A stretch of 64,000 nt of DNA, taken from Odiellus spinosus. Its lineage: Eukaryota > Arthropoda > Arachnida > Opiliones > Phalangiidae. The notes beneath the pieces were generated by a model, which did not search any database, was not told where the DNA came from, and saw only the letters and a list, made by a program, of their open reading frames with translations. The first letter of the stretch is position 1; the number at the start of each line of letters is the position of its first letter. A program made the translations under genes and the position numbers. Below, piece by piece: positions 38,625 through 50,269 of this stretch. Where the stretch lies: positions 1 to 64,000 of the forward strand of contig CAWUCO010000198.1 of assembly GCA_963920705.1 (NCBI GenBank), given 5' to 3'.

Positions 38625-40808
38625 CAGGTTGGTAAACATCAGACCAACATTTATCTTTGTGGACGCCCCCCAATAATGCCGTCGGATGATGTCACTATAC
38701 TACAGTGTAGACCTCATATACAGGGTGTGTCATTGTAACCAAATGATATTTTTCTATTGGTTTAATATGGTAAATGCCTGATAGCTAGAAACATTGTAGT
38801 GGCTCAGATCTGAGCCTCGTAATTCACTAGATGACTTTACTCCGAGACAATTTATTTAACAACTTTAATAATAAGATAATGGTTGAATTGAATCGACGCA
38901 AGGCCTGAAACGCCAAAGTTGAATCCGTACGGTAAGTATATTAGATTAAATGCTCGATGTGTGGGAACTTAGATGGTACCTTAGGGCGGACACGTTGTTG
39001 TTTTTTTCTCCGCGTGAAAGGGAACTTTGACCTTCTACTTCGAAAATCTTTCTAAAGAAACCTCGAATGGATTCCTCATCTTCACCAAACGTGTTTTATT
39101 GGCCACTCAATATTGGACTGCTTTTTCTGCACTGATGTTTGTAACAATATGCCTACTAAAGATCAAATGTTGTATAAAACATACTGCAGCAACAATGTGT
39201 GACCAATAATAAAACACGTTTGGTGGAGATAAAGAATATTTCTTACGAGGTATGTTTTTATAACATTTAATGTTTAGCCGGCGAATTGCTACAAACATCA
39301 CTGCAGAAAAAACATAGTTTAATAATAAAACACGTTTGGTGAAGGTAAGGAATCCATACGAGGTTTCGTTAGAAAGATTTTTGAAGTTGAATTTCAAAGA
39401 TCCATTTGACGTGGAGAAAAAAGAACATTTTTTATGAAACGTGTGCGCCCTAAGGAACCATCTAAGTTAGGCTTACCGTAGTAAGACTCGTGTTGTAGTC
39501 GAAAGCCAGGCTATTCCAACCAGGAAAAATTGGACATGATGTTTATTTTGGGTAAGTGTCAAGATAACGTACGTCGAGCGGCAGCGCTTCCCCCACCAAC
39601 GCCATCCGGCTCGAAGCACCTTCACCGTCATTAGTACTCGGTAATGAAGACCGAGATGTGGATATTGTAGCACGTTTGAAGCCAATCTTTATACCAGTAG
39701 TAGATCGGTCGCACACGAGGCTGGACTAAGCCATGCTATTGTTCTTCCCATTTTACATCGCCACCACTACCGGCCCTATAGTTTCCATCTCCATCAAGTC
39801 TTAAGAGACGATGATTACCTAAGACGGCAAGACCTTTGTCTTACGCCTAATTGCAGCCGATCCTCTATTTTTGCAAAATTTGCTGTTTTCGAAGAGGCTA
39901 AATTTCACTGGGATGGTACGGTAAGCGGTGATAACATGCATTACTGGACCCAACACAATCCTTATTGGTTACGACACCATTACCATTATATTCGATGGAA
40001 GGTAAATGTTTGGTTTTGAATTCTTGATAACCGAATTACCGGTCCCTTTTTCTTCGATGCAAACATTACAGGAGAACTGTACTTGGACTTCCTGTATCAC
40101 GAGTCTAGTGACACGATAGACGCATTGCCATTAGCAGTGGTTCTAACAGAATGGAGCCCCACCACATTGGACGGTCAATGTTCGTCAATGTCTGAACGAC
40201 CACTTTCCCAACCGTTGGATAGGTAGAGGTGGACCAATTCCGTGGCCAGCACTGTCTCCTGACCTTACCCTGCTTCATTTCTTCCTATGGGGTTATTTTA
40301 AGGGCGTCGTTTACGAAACAGCACCGATGAGCGCAGAAGAATTAAAGGGCCGAATTCGAGCGGCTATCAATGGAATCTTTCCTCAAATGCTGGCAAATGC
40401 ATTGCAAGACCTAGAAAGTCTCCTCGAAGAGTGTCTACACCACGATGGTAGACACATCGAACATTTACGCTGATGTGCTTACCGTACGGAATCAGTTTTG
40501 GCGTTTCAGGCCTCGCGTCGATTCAATTCAATCATTATCTTATTATTAAAGTTGTTAAATAAATTGTCGAAGAGTTACGTCATCTAGTGAATTACGTGGC
40601 TTAGATCTGTGCAACTGCAACGTTTCTATCCATCAGGCATTTACCCTTTTAAACCCATAGAAAAATCTCATTTGGTTACAATGACACGTATTTACTTACA
40701 CCCTGTATACGAGGTCTACATTGTAGTGTAGTGACGTCTTCTGAAGTTCTGAAGGCATTATTGGGGGGCGTCCACAAAGATAGGTGTTGGTCTGATCTTA
40801 ACACCCTG
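38625..40808 (+). mobile_element. 2.2-kb DNA transposon with about 300-bp TIRs and DUF4817/DDE transposase remnant
   Basis: Long terminal inverted repeats pair 38625-38945 with about 40475-40808; shared blocks include ATCAGACCAAC, TTTGTGGACGCCCCCCAATA, AGGGTGT and GAATTGAATCGACGC. Inside, plus-strand remnants of a transposase read DMMFILGKCQDNVRRAAAL (DUF4817-type helix-turn-helix, about 39535). Later come TGPFFFDANITGELYLDFL (about 40040) and WIGRGGPIPWPA, SPDLT-LHFFLWGYFKGVVYE and LKGRIRAAINGIFPQMLANAL (about 40215-40410). These are the DDE superfamily endonuclease blocks of insect DUF4817 transposases (Tc1/mariner-like fold). Many frameshifts are present. It is inserted in the nad2 NUMT. 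Confidence 0.85.
38930..39485. mobile_element. palindromic element nested in the DUF4817 transposon
   Basis: Arms of about 200 bases are inverted copies. The outer arms pair CGGTAAGTATATTAG / AGGCTTACCG, then ACTTAGATGGTACCTTAGG / CCTAAGGAACCATCTAAG. The inner arms pair TTCACCAAACGTGTTTTATT / AATAAAACACGTTTGGTGAA. The two opposing open frames (FENLSKETSNGFLIF and FKNLSNETSYGFLTF) are the same sequence read from each arm, so they are not genes. There is a third half-copy of the arm core near 39200-39235. Confidence 0.75.
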
Positions 40809-41058
40809 TATAATTAAATAAAATATAATGAGGGATTTTTTCCTTAGCTTATCACTTTAACTTTACTAATAAAAATTTATATAACAACAAATTGTATAAT
40901 TATATTAGCAAGAGCTATCATTAATTTATTTTTTATTTACCTCTTACATACATAGCTGTTAGTATTAATAATAATAAAATATATATACATAAGCATATAA
41001 ATATTATACCAACTAAATTAAGAAATCTAATTACGGCCTTAGGGTCCTTACTATATTT
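40809..41058 (+). pseudogene. nad2: NUMT: mitochondrial nad2, 3' part
   Basis: Continuation of ND2 after the transposon: FFLSLSLTLL-like and NLFFIYLL segments read in the mitochondrial code, ending just before trnW. Confidence 0.7.
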
Positions 41059-41098
41059 TAAAGCTTTAAGTTAAATTAAAAACTATAAACCTTCGCGA
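41059..41098 (+). pseudogene. trnW: NUMT: truncated mitochondrial trnW
   Basis: AAAGCTTTAAGTTAA plus ACTATAAACCTTC matches the 5' half of arthropod trnW up to the anticodon loop. The sequence then changes to non-mitochondrial. Confidence 0.65.
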
Positions 41099-41099
41099 T

Positions 41100-41560
41100 T
41101 TGTAAAACATGATTTATTGGGCGTTATAATAGATGGGAGAGCTGTTTGATGGCTTCCTATTATAATCTAAGCCTAATTAAAAATCGGAGAATAATTTTAT
41201 AGGCTATCCTAGAACTCGCTTAGTAATTTTTCCGTGCTTAAGAACAAACCCTTTTTATGAAGTCAAAGTTTTAAAGTTGACCATTTACTCGGGCCTTTAC
41301 TTGCCTGTAAGACAAGTTGCTTTGATTAATTATAGTGACATATATACTATAATTGATCCATGCAAGTTGCATGCGGCCAAGAAAAAACTGGTTAACTGGC
41401 CGTATCAAAATATATTTTTAGATAATGAACAAGAAATTATTATTATAGAAATAATACATTTTTAAAAGAAAGTTCAGATTATTTAGGTAGTAAAGTAAAA
41501 GATTCCAAATCTTCAGAGAGAAAATAGGGTAAACAGGGGGGTGGCTAGGGAGAGTGAGAG
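41100..41560. other. no recognisable feature
   Basis: No repeat match or convincing gene. A 62-codon frame at 41277-41465 has no motif. Confidence 0.35.
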
Positions 41561-41590
41561 CACGGACCATTTATATACGGTCCGTGGGGA
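41561..41590. repeat. perfect 8-bp-stem hairpin
   Basis: CACGGACC / GGTCCGTG around an ATTTATATAC loop. Confidence 0.7.
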
Positions 41591-41802
41591 GAAAGAGGAA
41601 TCTATAGAAATGCAGTTGTTGGTTTTTTGTTGTGACTCATTTATTTTGGGTTTTGAGGGAAAAATTGAGTTAAAAAGAAAGTGAAAGAGGGATAAATTAA
41701 CGGAAATTGAAACCACGAAATTATTTACTGTGAAAACTTACACTTAACACTGTAAAAACATTGATGTAAATATACGTATATATTTATATTTCTAATATTA
41801 GT

Positions 41803-41875
41803 TAAGAGAGTGATTTGTGAAGAATCTATATATATATATATAGATATCGTCCACAAATTACTCTCTAAACAAATA
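41803..41875. repeat. hairpin with (TA)n centre
   Basis: AAGAGAGTGATTTGTGAAGA and its imperfect inverse CACAAATTACTCTCT flank ATATATATATATATAGATAT. Confidence 0.75.
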
Positions 41876-42064
41876 TTAAAATTTTTAATATTTTAGAATT
41901 AAATCACTAAAATTATACCAATCACTCGTTTAGAGTAATATCGGCACGCAAAGAGAAGGTAGTGATGAAAACTAAGCGTCTATTTAGCAAGAAAAATTAA
42001 TACAGGCTGTAGATAGACGCCTAGATAGTTAAACCCTTTCATTGGTGTTTATTCCCACCAATAT

Positions 42065-42595
42065 TTCCTTTTCTCTAATTTTTCAGTTGCCTTCCGCGGC
42101 TTTCTTAAAACTTTTTAGTCGAATAGTTGAATCTATAAACCCTGTATACGTCCCACCCTTGAAAAAAGGCAACATCTGCCGTAGAAACGGGTTCTATTTA
42201 ACGACTCTTTTTGTTAGCTTCGAGGTTGGGAAAAGTATAGATAATCCTATATTTTAAATCAACCTTGGAAAAAGGCAACATTAGCAATACAAACTGGTGC
42301 TTTTTAACGGCTCTTTTATCCGTTTCTATATTAGTGTATATGTTACTTTATAGAACCATCTATTCCCACCCGTGGTATCACCAAATTTCACTTCGCTCGC
42401 GAAAAACGTTAAGGGGGAACGGGGCACTCCTCGTAAGTAAGCCTCGCTGGTCTCGAGCTCCCGGCGCTTGTGCTTATTCAGCTCCGCCTAAGCCTAATTT
42501 TAGCCTAGCGGCCGTCGGTCAACGACTACGGAGAGCGGCGATGCTCTCTCCTCTCTTAGAACTCGTTTTTCGTCAAGACGGGCGACAGCCTTAAT
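42065..42595. repeat. dispersed repeat family R1, copy 2, with an approximately 245-bp insertion
   Basis: Matches 2078-2425 at both ends (GTTGCCTTCCGCGGCTTTCT at the start; from ATTCCCACCCGTGGTATCA to AAGACGGGCGACAGCCTT). The insertion (about 42115-42358) contains two copies of ACCTTGAAAAAAGGCAACAT-like sequence. Confidence 0.75.
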
Positions 42596-42596
42596 T

Positions 42597-42893
42597 CAGG
42601 GTCGCCACAGTTTTTTCAGATTTAAATTCTCTGACTTTTCCAGGTTTTTCCCTGACCTAAACTAATAATACCCAATTTTTATCCATTTTTTAATATTGCG
42701 CTAGCCAAACTTTTTGCACGCGTATCTTTGTTCTAATCTATACAAGTGACACGGTCAGCTTCAAATCTTTTCCGCAGATAATTATTGTAATTTCCTGGAT
42801 TCTTGAGAGATCTTTAAATTCTCTGACTTTTTAAAATATCTTAAAATTCCCTGACTGTTCCCTATTTTCCCTGACCTGTGGCAACCCTGCTCA
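42597..42893. mobile_element. MITE family M2, copy 2 (hAT-like TIRs)
   Basis: Terminal inverted repeats CAGGGT(C)GCCACA and TGTGGCAACCCTG; the body is rich in TCCCTGAC words. The same family as 4313-4642. It is about 297 bp with no coding capacity. No target duplication is visible. Confidence 0.75.
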
Positions 42894-43420
42894 TGTTGCC
42901 AATGTGTGGGAAAAATCCCACATTGTGGGATTTTTGGACGATTTTTGGGCTGGGTGGGGTAAAGGGATTTTTCAATAAAATTGGCCGATTTTGTTGGATT
43001 TTTGACTCTGACGGTGTTTTAACGATCTTTTTTTAAAACCAAAATATTTTTCAAGCTTGACCAGAACTCGCTTGCTTTCTACAGTAAAATATATCAAATT
43101 CAGTAAACCACGAGGAAAAATAATTGTACAAGGTCGTTTGTTTAGTTATCCCCTCTGTCAATGTTATACCTCGTTTTCAGTGAAATTTCAGTATTTTTGA
43201 AAATGTTCACAGTGGGGGTGCCACTTTACAATAAAGTTCCAATTCTATGTAGCCAGCCCTCTTTATTATAGTCCACCATAGTTTGCAGCGCGTACAAACT
43301 ATGCTATCCGTTATCTGTTTATTATGATATTCAGAGACTATCTTTCCGCGTGATGTTTGATTGTCATTTAAATGCAGCTGGTTGACTACCTGTAGTTAAC
43401 TTTAATTTGGCACCGCTTTT
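42894..43420. other. no recognisable gene
   Basis: Starts with a short palindrome around CCCACATTGTGGG (42915-42931). Otherwise nothing recognised. Confidence 0.35.
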
Positions 43421-43520
43421 AACTCGTTGAGGTTAAAAAACTGGGCAAAACTTTTTAAAGCATCATTTAACTCGTTGAGGTTAATTAAAAAACTGGGCAA
43501 AACTTTTTAAAGCATCAAGT
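43421..43520. repeat. direct duplication, about 48 bp
   Basis: TTAACTCGTTGAGGTTAA(TTAA)AAAACTGGGCAAAACTTTTT occurs twice in tandem, each followed by AAAGCATCA. Confidence 0.9.
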
Positions 43521-43774
43521 GCTTAGAGTCATAGCATTGTTGCAAGCCATCCAAGGAAATTTAGCGGACGTAAAATTGATCTGGTCTGACAATCTTGTTA
43601 AGTAATAAAAAAATAAGGAAAAATATTGAAGGTGTTGTCCGTTGACTTTTAAGAGGGGGCGGAGCTAAAATAGGGTGCGGGTTTGGCGGGTAAATTTAGT
43701 AAGCGACTGTGGGTTTTTCGACTTTCAAACATTTGCAACACACCGAATCAGACCGACACTACTCTCGCGCTTAT

Positions 43775-44075
43775 TCCGTTCCGCCTAAAGCCGGATTCGC
43801 ACAGAACTATTTCCATGCGTTTCACGCTCGCTTGCTAATGTTACTTCTAAAGCCGGATTCACAAATATTTCTTTTCACGCGTTTCGCGCTTGTGCGCCCA
43901 TTGATTTAATATTGGCGCGCGAGCTCGAAACGCCTGAAAATAGGTCTGTGGGCATCCGCCTTAAGGCTGCCTTAAGGCAGATGCACACAGACCTATTTTC
44001 ACGCGTTTCACGCTCGTGCGCTCATAAGGCGGATGCAGACAGACCACACGGAAGGCTCCGTAACGGTTATTCAAC
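43775..44075. repeat. palindromic repeat cluster
   Basis: Several copies of TCACGC(G/T)TTTC(A/G)CGCT and of AAGGC(G)GATGC-(C)AGACAGACC occur in both orientations. The clearest palindrome has arms 43930-43970 and 43975-44015 (AATAGGTCTGTGGGCATCCGC / GCAGATGCACACAGACCTATT) around CTTAAGGCAGCCTTAAG. Confidence 0.7.
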
Positions 44076-44079
44076 GTTG

Positions 44080-44690
44080 ATTTAATACGATAACACAGGC
44101 GATCAGATTGTAGAATAGGTACTGAAAATATTTTGGAAGGGGTGAGGGTTCCATTACTCTGAAAGAAAAAAAATGAGAAAAATAATGGTGCAAAAATTAT
44201 TGATCGCAAACCTTTATTTAAAAAGTGATGTTTAGGTTACATTAAATAAAATGCGTGTAATTTTCTTAATGGTCTGCAAATATAGTTTTTTACTCTTGGC
44301 AAACGTGTGCAATTCTTTACTTCATATATACTCTTTATACTAATAATAAATATTCTTGATAGAATATCTGACCGCCAGAAAAAGGAAGAAGAGGCTTCAA
44401 ACGACAAAATGATAGGAAAGTACGAGCTTCAAAATTGGAGACTGCCGATGCAAGGGAAAAGCGCAATACTAGACGCAGGGAGCTATACAAGTTAAAAAAA
44501 GATAAGCAAAAGGGGAGCAGGCAGCTTTCAAAACCCAAGTGATTCGAGCAGGGAAAATCAAACGACTTCAATAGTTGAATATTTGGGTAATAATGACAGT
44601 GAGCAGACTCCTATAAAAGGGGAAGATGGGATATGCTTGCTCGTAGGCTAGACCCTCAATTCTGTGATAAGGAAAGATTGTATTTGGCTA
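44080..44690. other. possible 5' flank of the Helentron; no gene seen
   Basis: Short open frames with no motif. A lysine-rich N-terminal coding start of the Helentron may begin near 44380 (RKKKEEEASNDK in one frame), but it is broken. Confidence 0.3.
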
Positions 44691-45230
44691 AGCGCAGAGA
44701 AATACCAGAATTTCGGGAGCGGGAACGATAGGTTAAGGCTGCAAAAAGAGCGAACCCTGCTTTTATAGCCGCAGACCGCGACGATAAGGCTATGCGTAGA
44801 GAAGATCCCAAATTTCGGGAGAGGGAACTTTTAGTTAACGCTACAAAAAGAGCGAACCCCGCTTTTAGAGCCGCATACCGCGTTGATAAGGCTATGCGCA
44901 GAGAAGATCCCGAATTTCGGGAGAGGAAACAAATAGTTAAGGCTACAAAAAGAGCGAACCCCGCTTTTAGAGCCGCAGAGAGTAGCGATATGGCTCTGCG
45001 CAGAGAAGATCCCAAATTTTGGGAGAGGGAACAATTAGTTAAGGCTACAAAAAGAGCGAACCCCGCTTTTAGAGCCGCAGAGAGTAGCGATATGGCTCTG
45101 TGCAGAGAGGATCCCGAATTTCGGGAGAGGGAACAAGTAGTTAAGGCTGCAAAAAGAGCGAACCCCGCTTTTAGAGCCGCAGCAATATGGCTCTGCGCAC
45201 AGAAGATCCCGAATTTCGGGAGATAGAAAG
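44690..45230 (+). pseudogene. Helentron Rep/helicase protein, repeat-rich N-terminus
   Basis: Five to six tandem 34-residue repeats of the form RREDP(E/K)FRERE..VKATKRANPAFRAAESSDMA. Landmarks GAAGATCCC recur at 44801, 44903, 45005, 45107 and 45202, so the DNA period is 102 bp. Arg/Glu-rich N-terminal repeats of this type are usual in arthropod Helitron/Helentron proteins. The frame is open from 44792 to 45226 and then shifts. Confidence 0.75.
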
Positions 45231-46290
45231 ATTAGGAAAGTCAATAAAAAAAGGTGATCCCCGATATCTGGAATATTTGTATTCCGACCAGATAAGAGAC
45301 ATTCCGACTCACAGGTGCGAAATTTGTACAAGGCTTTGTTTCAGAAATAGTACGATTTCAATGTCTAACGATTCTTTTCATGCTCGTGTAGGACACGGGT
45401 ATAATATTTTGTTGGCGGTTGTCGCAGCCTTATCTAAGGGGCAGATACCGAAGTTTAGTTCATTGAATGGTTTTAGTTTTCCATACGTTCCAGTGATTGT
45501 GACCGAGTTATCCAATCTCGAGCAACGTCTCGTTAGTCCGAAAATTATATTCATATCGATAAAATCTCTCGGGTGTGATTCGCAAAAGGGCTCTAAGGGC
45601 ACAGTTGTAAACGTCCAATGTAGCGTGGACACGTCCTGCTCAGTTTTACAAGGCTGCCTCATAACACGCATACAATTCAAATAAAATTGATGCGGCGAAT
45701 GCAGTTCGTAAACCCGTTCTTTTTGAAACCGTGCACCCAAGGCAAATTTCAGAAGCCATGAAATTCTTAGTAGGTACGCCACTTTATAGAAAAAATTACG
45801 TCACTCTTTCCGAAGAGCTTTTGTCCGCTATAGTAGAAGACACTGTTGATTTTGTCATGAACGAAAATGATAGAAATATGCAAGAGGACGAAGCTCGAGC
45901 CATCGAAATTTCCTCAGCCGTTACTAATCCGCCTGAAACTCAAAATCCTCACCCTCAAATACCTAACGTACCAGAAGTAGATAGTGACGAAGAATGGAAA
46001 GAGAAGAAAAAACGGTTAATTGCGGTAATAGGGATTCTTTGCTCATCCCGAGTACTGACGTCACGATTACGTTTGCCCCAGGGGAAGGAAGCCGCCCAGC
46101 TTCCCTGCTGTTCGACGAGGATTGCGAAGAACTTTCTTTCACTCGTATTTATAGGGGTCAAAAACGGAAAATTATTGTTAAATACAGCCACCAGGACCTT
46201 GTCAAGTGGGAATTGCTTTCTGCCGATAGAAGGTGCGCCACTGACGTTACCAATATTTTTTCTAGTGGTTTAATATTGAGACTTTGAAAC
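45187..46290 (+). pseudogene. Helentron protein, zinc-finger and pre-Rep region
   Basis: CEICTRLCF (about 45318) is a Cys-rich segment. VHPRQISEAMKFLVGTPLYRKN (45731 on, with a broken preceding part) is the conserved 'LFETVRP..V..AL..L...NPLY' region of Helitron proteins. An acidic linker and a frame change into GSRPASLLFDED (45994 on) follow. Several breaks. Confidence 0.7.
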
Positions 46291-46319
46291 GTGCCAAGCA
46301 ATTCAAATTTGTTTGCGTA

Positions 46320-46690
46320 AAACTAAGGTATCAGATGGGCAGATTTGCTCAACGCTTTGCTCGTAACTGCTGGTAAAACTCGATTGACTGACCACGAAAT
46401 TGAAAGTATGCCTTTCAAAGACAAAGCAACCTTGATTCAAAATGACCCAATTACTTGCGCGCGATACTTTGATCACCGGTTTCGAGCTTTGTTCAAGTTC
46501 CTGAGAAGCAAAGCTGCACCTTTAGGGTCCATTCTGGACTTCTACTATAGGGTAGAATTTCAACATCGAGGAAGTCCTCATATCCACAGTTTAATTTGGG
46601 TATCCGGAGCCTAAAAGCTGAAAGCAGATGGTTCTAATGCTACTGAAGTTGAAGCCTTTGTTGATTATTTCATATCTTGAGCGAAGTCTG
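46320..46690 (+). pseudogene. Helentron Rep (HUH endonuclease) domain
   Basis: Frame 46345-46614 contains DPITCARYFDHRFRALFKFL and, near the end, VEFQHRGSPHIHSLIWV. The two metal-binding histidines are in HIH (46579-46587), the HUH motif of rolling-circle replication initiators. The frame is cut by a TAA right after it. This nicks the element's ends for rolling-circle transposition. Confidence 0.88.
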
Positions 46691-46899
46691 AGGACGAAAT
46701 ACTTGCTGGTCTAATTCCACTTCTGACGCACATACACACAAAAACGTGTAAGGTGAAGCGGGGTGAAACGACAATTTGTCGATTTGGAATTCCATGGCCC
46801 CAATGCCCAGGACGTACGTTTACGACCCGGATTTGAGGAAATGGACCAAGCCTTATGGGGAATTGATTGAAAAAGAATCAGAAAGAGTAGAAAAACCAT

Positions 46900-48010
46900 C
46901 TCTGCTTTGAATCCTGAAACTTTCGAAGAGTTTTTGAGCCCCCTTAGTATTACCGAACAAGTTTATATTGACTGCGTCACTCTCAAAATGAAGAAAAGGA
47001 CCATTCTTCTCAAGAGATCTCCACGAGAAGTGAAAGTTAACGCTTATAACAAGGACGTTCTCAGATTATGGACATTCAATTTGTCCTTGACGTGAACGCT
47101 TGCATAGTGTATATTATCGCATGCATTGGAAAATCGCAACGAGGAATCTCTCAGTTATCGATGGAAGCCATGAGAGCCGTGAGGCAGGCGGGATCCACTG
47201 TCAAAGAAAGGCTCAAAATTATCGCCAATATGTTTTTCAGTGGCCAAGAAGTATCTGCTCAAGAAGCGGCGTATTTGTCCCTTCAGATCCCCGTGTCCAA
47301 GGCGAGCCGTGCTTCGGTGTACATCAACACTTACCATCCCGAAAAACGCGTCCACATTCTTCGGCCGAAGTTTCAGCTGGATGACCTGCCGGAGGATAGT
47401 ACGGAAATTTTTGCAGAAGGTTTATTGTAGCGTTATCCCTTAAGGCCAGATACCATGGATTCAGTTTGTCTCGCTGAACTTGCGGCTTTGTACGAATACA
47501 ACAAGAAAAAAGGCAGAGCCGCTGCTGTTCGAAATCCTAACCACGATGAACGGTCGGATAGTGAGGAAGAACCTGATGTTCCCGCTGTTTGGCTGCCTTT
47601 GAAACATTCGAAGGGTTTCGTACGCAAACGTACGATCGAAAAAATATTCGATTTAAAAATTTCCGTATCGAAAAGGATACTCTAGATTTCTACCGAGAAC
47701 AAATTCTTTTGTATTTGCCGTGGCGCAATGAGGCGACTGATATCATGGAAAAAGATATCAAAGAAATTTACGACACAAATTTGGAATTGATTTCGCTGAA
47801 AAGACGGGAATTCGTGAATCAGTTAAATGAAGGTGATTTTGAGCGGGCGAGAGCAGAATACGTAGAAAACGAAGCCCAAATTGACGTTACCAATATCCAA
47901 CCGATATTGGATCATCAAGATGCTAGAGATCGCGAATTCACGTTGGACGACCCCGAATTTGCCATTTTATCCTTGCGAGAAGGAGATGCTGATATTGGGC
48001 GAGATTAACC
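46900..48010 (+). pseudogene. Helentron protein, Rep tyrosine region and linker to helicase
   Basis: 47068-47430 encodes FVLDVNACIVYIIACIGKSQRG, where the catalytic Tyr pair of Helitron Rep (YxxxY) should be. Here the first Tyr remains and the second position is Cys (YIIAC). Downstream QEVSAQEAAYLSLQIPVSKASR, VYINTYHPEKRVHIL and a DEEP-type linker (47455-48008) are standard inter-domain sequence. Several frameshifts. Confidence 0.75.
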
Positions 48011-48039
48011 CGTAGGAACAACACTTATTATACAATAGT

Positions 48040-49460
48040 ACAAACTGTCCGTTACGTTGAGGACAACGAGTATGCCAAAATGGTTCAGGGCTTGAACCAG
48101 CCTCTTCGTCTTTTTGTCACCGGTGGCGCTGGAGTCGGAAAGTGTCTTGATCAATTCCGTTTTTAGAGGGAGTTATCAGATATTTTCCCAAACAACCAGG
48201 GGCTGACAACTCGAACGTAATTGCCTTAAAGTGCGCTTACACGGGAAAAGCTGGTTTTAACATTGGAGGAACAACCCTACATACGGCGTTCTCTCTTCCC
48301 GTAAGCCAATACCGATGACCCATGTCAAGAATGGAATCGGAAATGTTGAACAAAATGAGGGTTGCTTGGAAGTACCTAAAGTTGATAATAATCGACGAAT
48401 TTTCAATGTCTGGCTTGGGAATCCTCATGAAAGTGAATTCCCGATGCCAAGAAATCATGGGTTCCCAAGATTCTTTCGGGGGACTCTCAATTTTAGTTGT
48501 GGGTGACTTTAACTAAATGAAACCAGTTGTTGAGAGCTTCGCTTTTCAAATTCCGAAAGCTCGAGACAGTTCTTACGCCGGATTGCTTTTTAATTAATTT
48601 AATAAATGTCAAACGAATGGTTTGACATTTCGTTAATCGAAAGTCAGCGGATTAGTGACAAAGGAGAGCCTCCTCTGGAAGCTGTGCACCTCTACGCCAC
48701 GAACAAAGAGGCGGAAGAGTTCAACAACATGCGACTCGGGCAAATGGGTACAGAGTGTGCAACTCTTTGGCTCTCGATCACGTCCAAGGGGATTTCCAAG
48801 GCGAAATACGTCAAAATATTCTGACGAGGGCGAAAGTACTGAAACCTAATGCCACTTACGGATTAAGCAAAGAGAATCGGTTGCGAATTGGTGGTTGCTA
48901 GATGGTGACCAATAATATTGACATTCAAGATGGAATTGTTAATGGCGCCAAAGGTAGAATTCGGCAAATCGACTACGGGGTTCGTCCGAATGGGGATCTC
49001 GTACCCTTAAGAGTTTGGTTGTCTTTTGACCACGAAAGAGTAGGTTAGGACATAAGTGCAGGTTTATTAGCTGCTGCAAAGGTCAATCCTTCGTGGGCTC
49101 CGCTTGAAAAGACGGTTAAATCATTTAGTCTTGGCCACTCTTACAAAAATGTTGTTGTTTCTAGAAAACAATTTCCGCTGCAAATGGCGGAAGCTATCAC
49201 TATCCATAAAAGTCAAGGGGACACTTACAAATACGTGGTGGTTCATATTAGTACCAAGTTGTGCATGGAACGGTCTATGTTGTATGTCGCTTGCAGCAGA
49301 GCTAAGTCCGCGCAAGAGCTATATATTGTCCTGCCTATGCCTCCCAGCGCATCTGATGCCGTAAGGCTCGAAATGGAGAGAATGCAAAGGGACAATCAAA
49401 TCTTAATTCCCACCATACAATCTCGGCCTATTATGTTTTTTCATAATCCTGAATCTTAAC
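48040..49460 (+). pseudogene. Helentron Pif1-type helicase domain
   Basis: Walker A GGAGVGK at 48122-48142; Walker B IIIDEFSM at about 48385; then GDFNxxKPV, LNVNRMS-like and the C-terminal motifs AITIHKSQGDTYKYVVVHI (about 49190) and MLYVACSRAKS (about 49276). Five or more frame breaks. Superfamily 1B helicase that unwinds the element during rolling-circle transfer. Confidence 0.88.
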
Positions 49461-49495
49461 GAGGTCATTCGCGGGATGTAATTCATGATGATTTC

Positions 49496-50102
49496 ATCAT
49501 GAACTCGGATTTGCTTTTATTCGTGGAAGAAAGGGCGAATTTATCAGACGATATACGCATCCCATATTTTTTCAGTCTGGGAGGAATGCTTTTGCCTGAT
49601 AATGCGCCCGAGCGGAAATCGTACGGGTCAACTATTTACACGAACAAAACGGTGACAGAACAATCCCTAGATTACAAAGTGCCCCAGGCTAAGCTTCCAA
49701 ACGGCCAAATCTCGCCTTTTGCCCGTTTAGAGCGATTGTAAGCTAGAAGATGATAAAATAGCGGTGGCGCTATTGTATAAGTCGCCGCAAGCCAGTTTAA
49801 AACTGGTCATTGATGACTTAACTACCCTGTTATCTGAAAAATACTAGAAGGAAGTACCAACGTTGGTTATAGGAGATTTTAACGTTGATTATCTGAAAAG
49901 AAGTGTAGCTTTGATAAACTTCTTTTCGACTTTGGAATTTGAACTAATGCCAGGATTGAGAAACAAGGTATCCAACAATCTTGGAACTCAACTTGACTTG
50001 GCTTTTGGTAAAAAGCCATTTCTAAAGAGATATAAGGGACATTACCGAGAATCGACTTATTCTTATAATAAGTCTATTTGCATTGATAAGAAGCCGAAAT
50101 AA
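49496..50102 (+). pseudogene. Helentron C-terminal apurinic-type endonuclease domain
   Basis: After the helicase, MNSDLLLFVEERANLSDD and YGSTIYTNKTV (49499-49741), then VALLYKSPQ and VIGDFNVDYLKR with the diagnostic GDFN at 49872-49883, LGTQLDLAF and HYRESTYSYNKSICI. This is an exonuclease-endonuclease-phosphatase fold acquired from non-LTR retrotransposons. It separates Helentrons (Helitron2) from canonical Helitrons. Two frame segments. Confidence 0.8.
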
Positions 50103-50269
50103 GCGAGGTAACTGAGGGAGAATTGCTTTCGTTGTGAATAAAATTCACATTTTTGAATGATTCTTGGCCTTAGTTGGTGTGATGAAACGTTTCCAGGTGG
50201 AAGTTTATTTATTAAACTTATTGAGCGAAAATTTAACCTTGGGTACAATAACCATTAATCGTGGTTTAA

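Noticed and set aside
39027..39397. Two opposing frames with similar proteins
   Set aside because: They are the two arms of one palindromic element read from each side, not a gene family.
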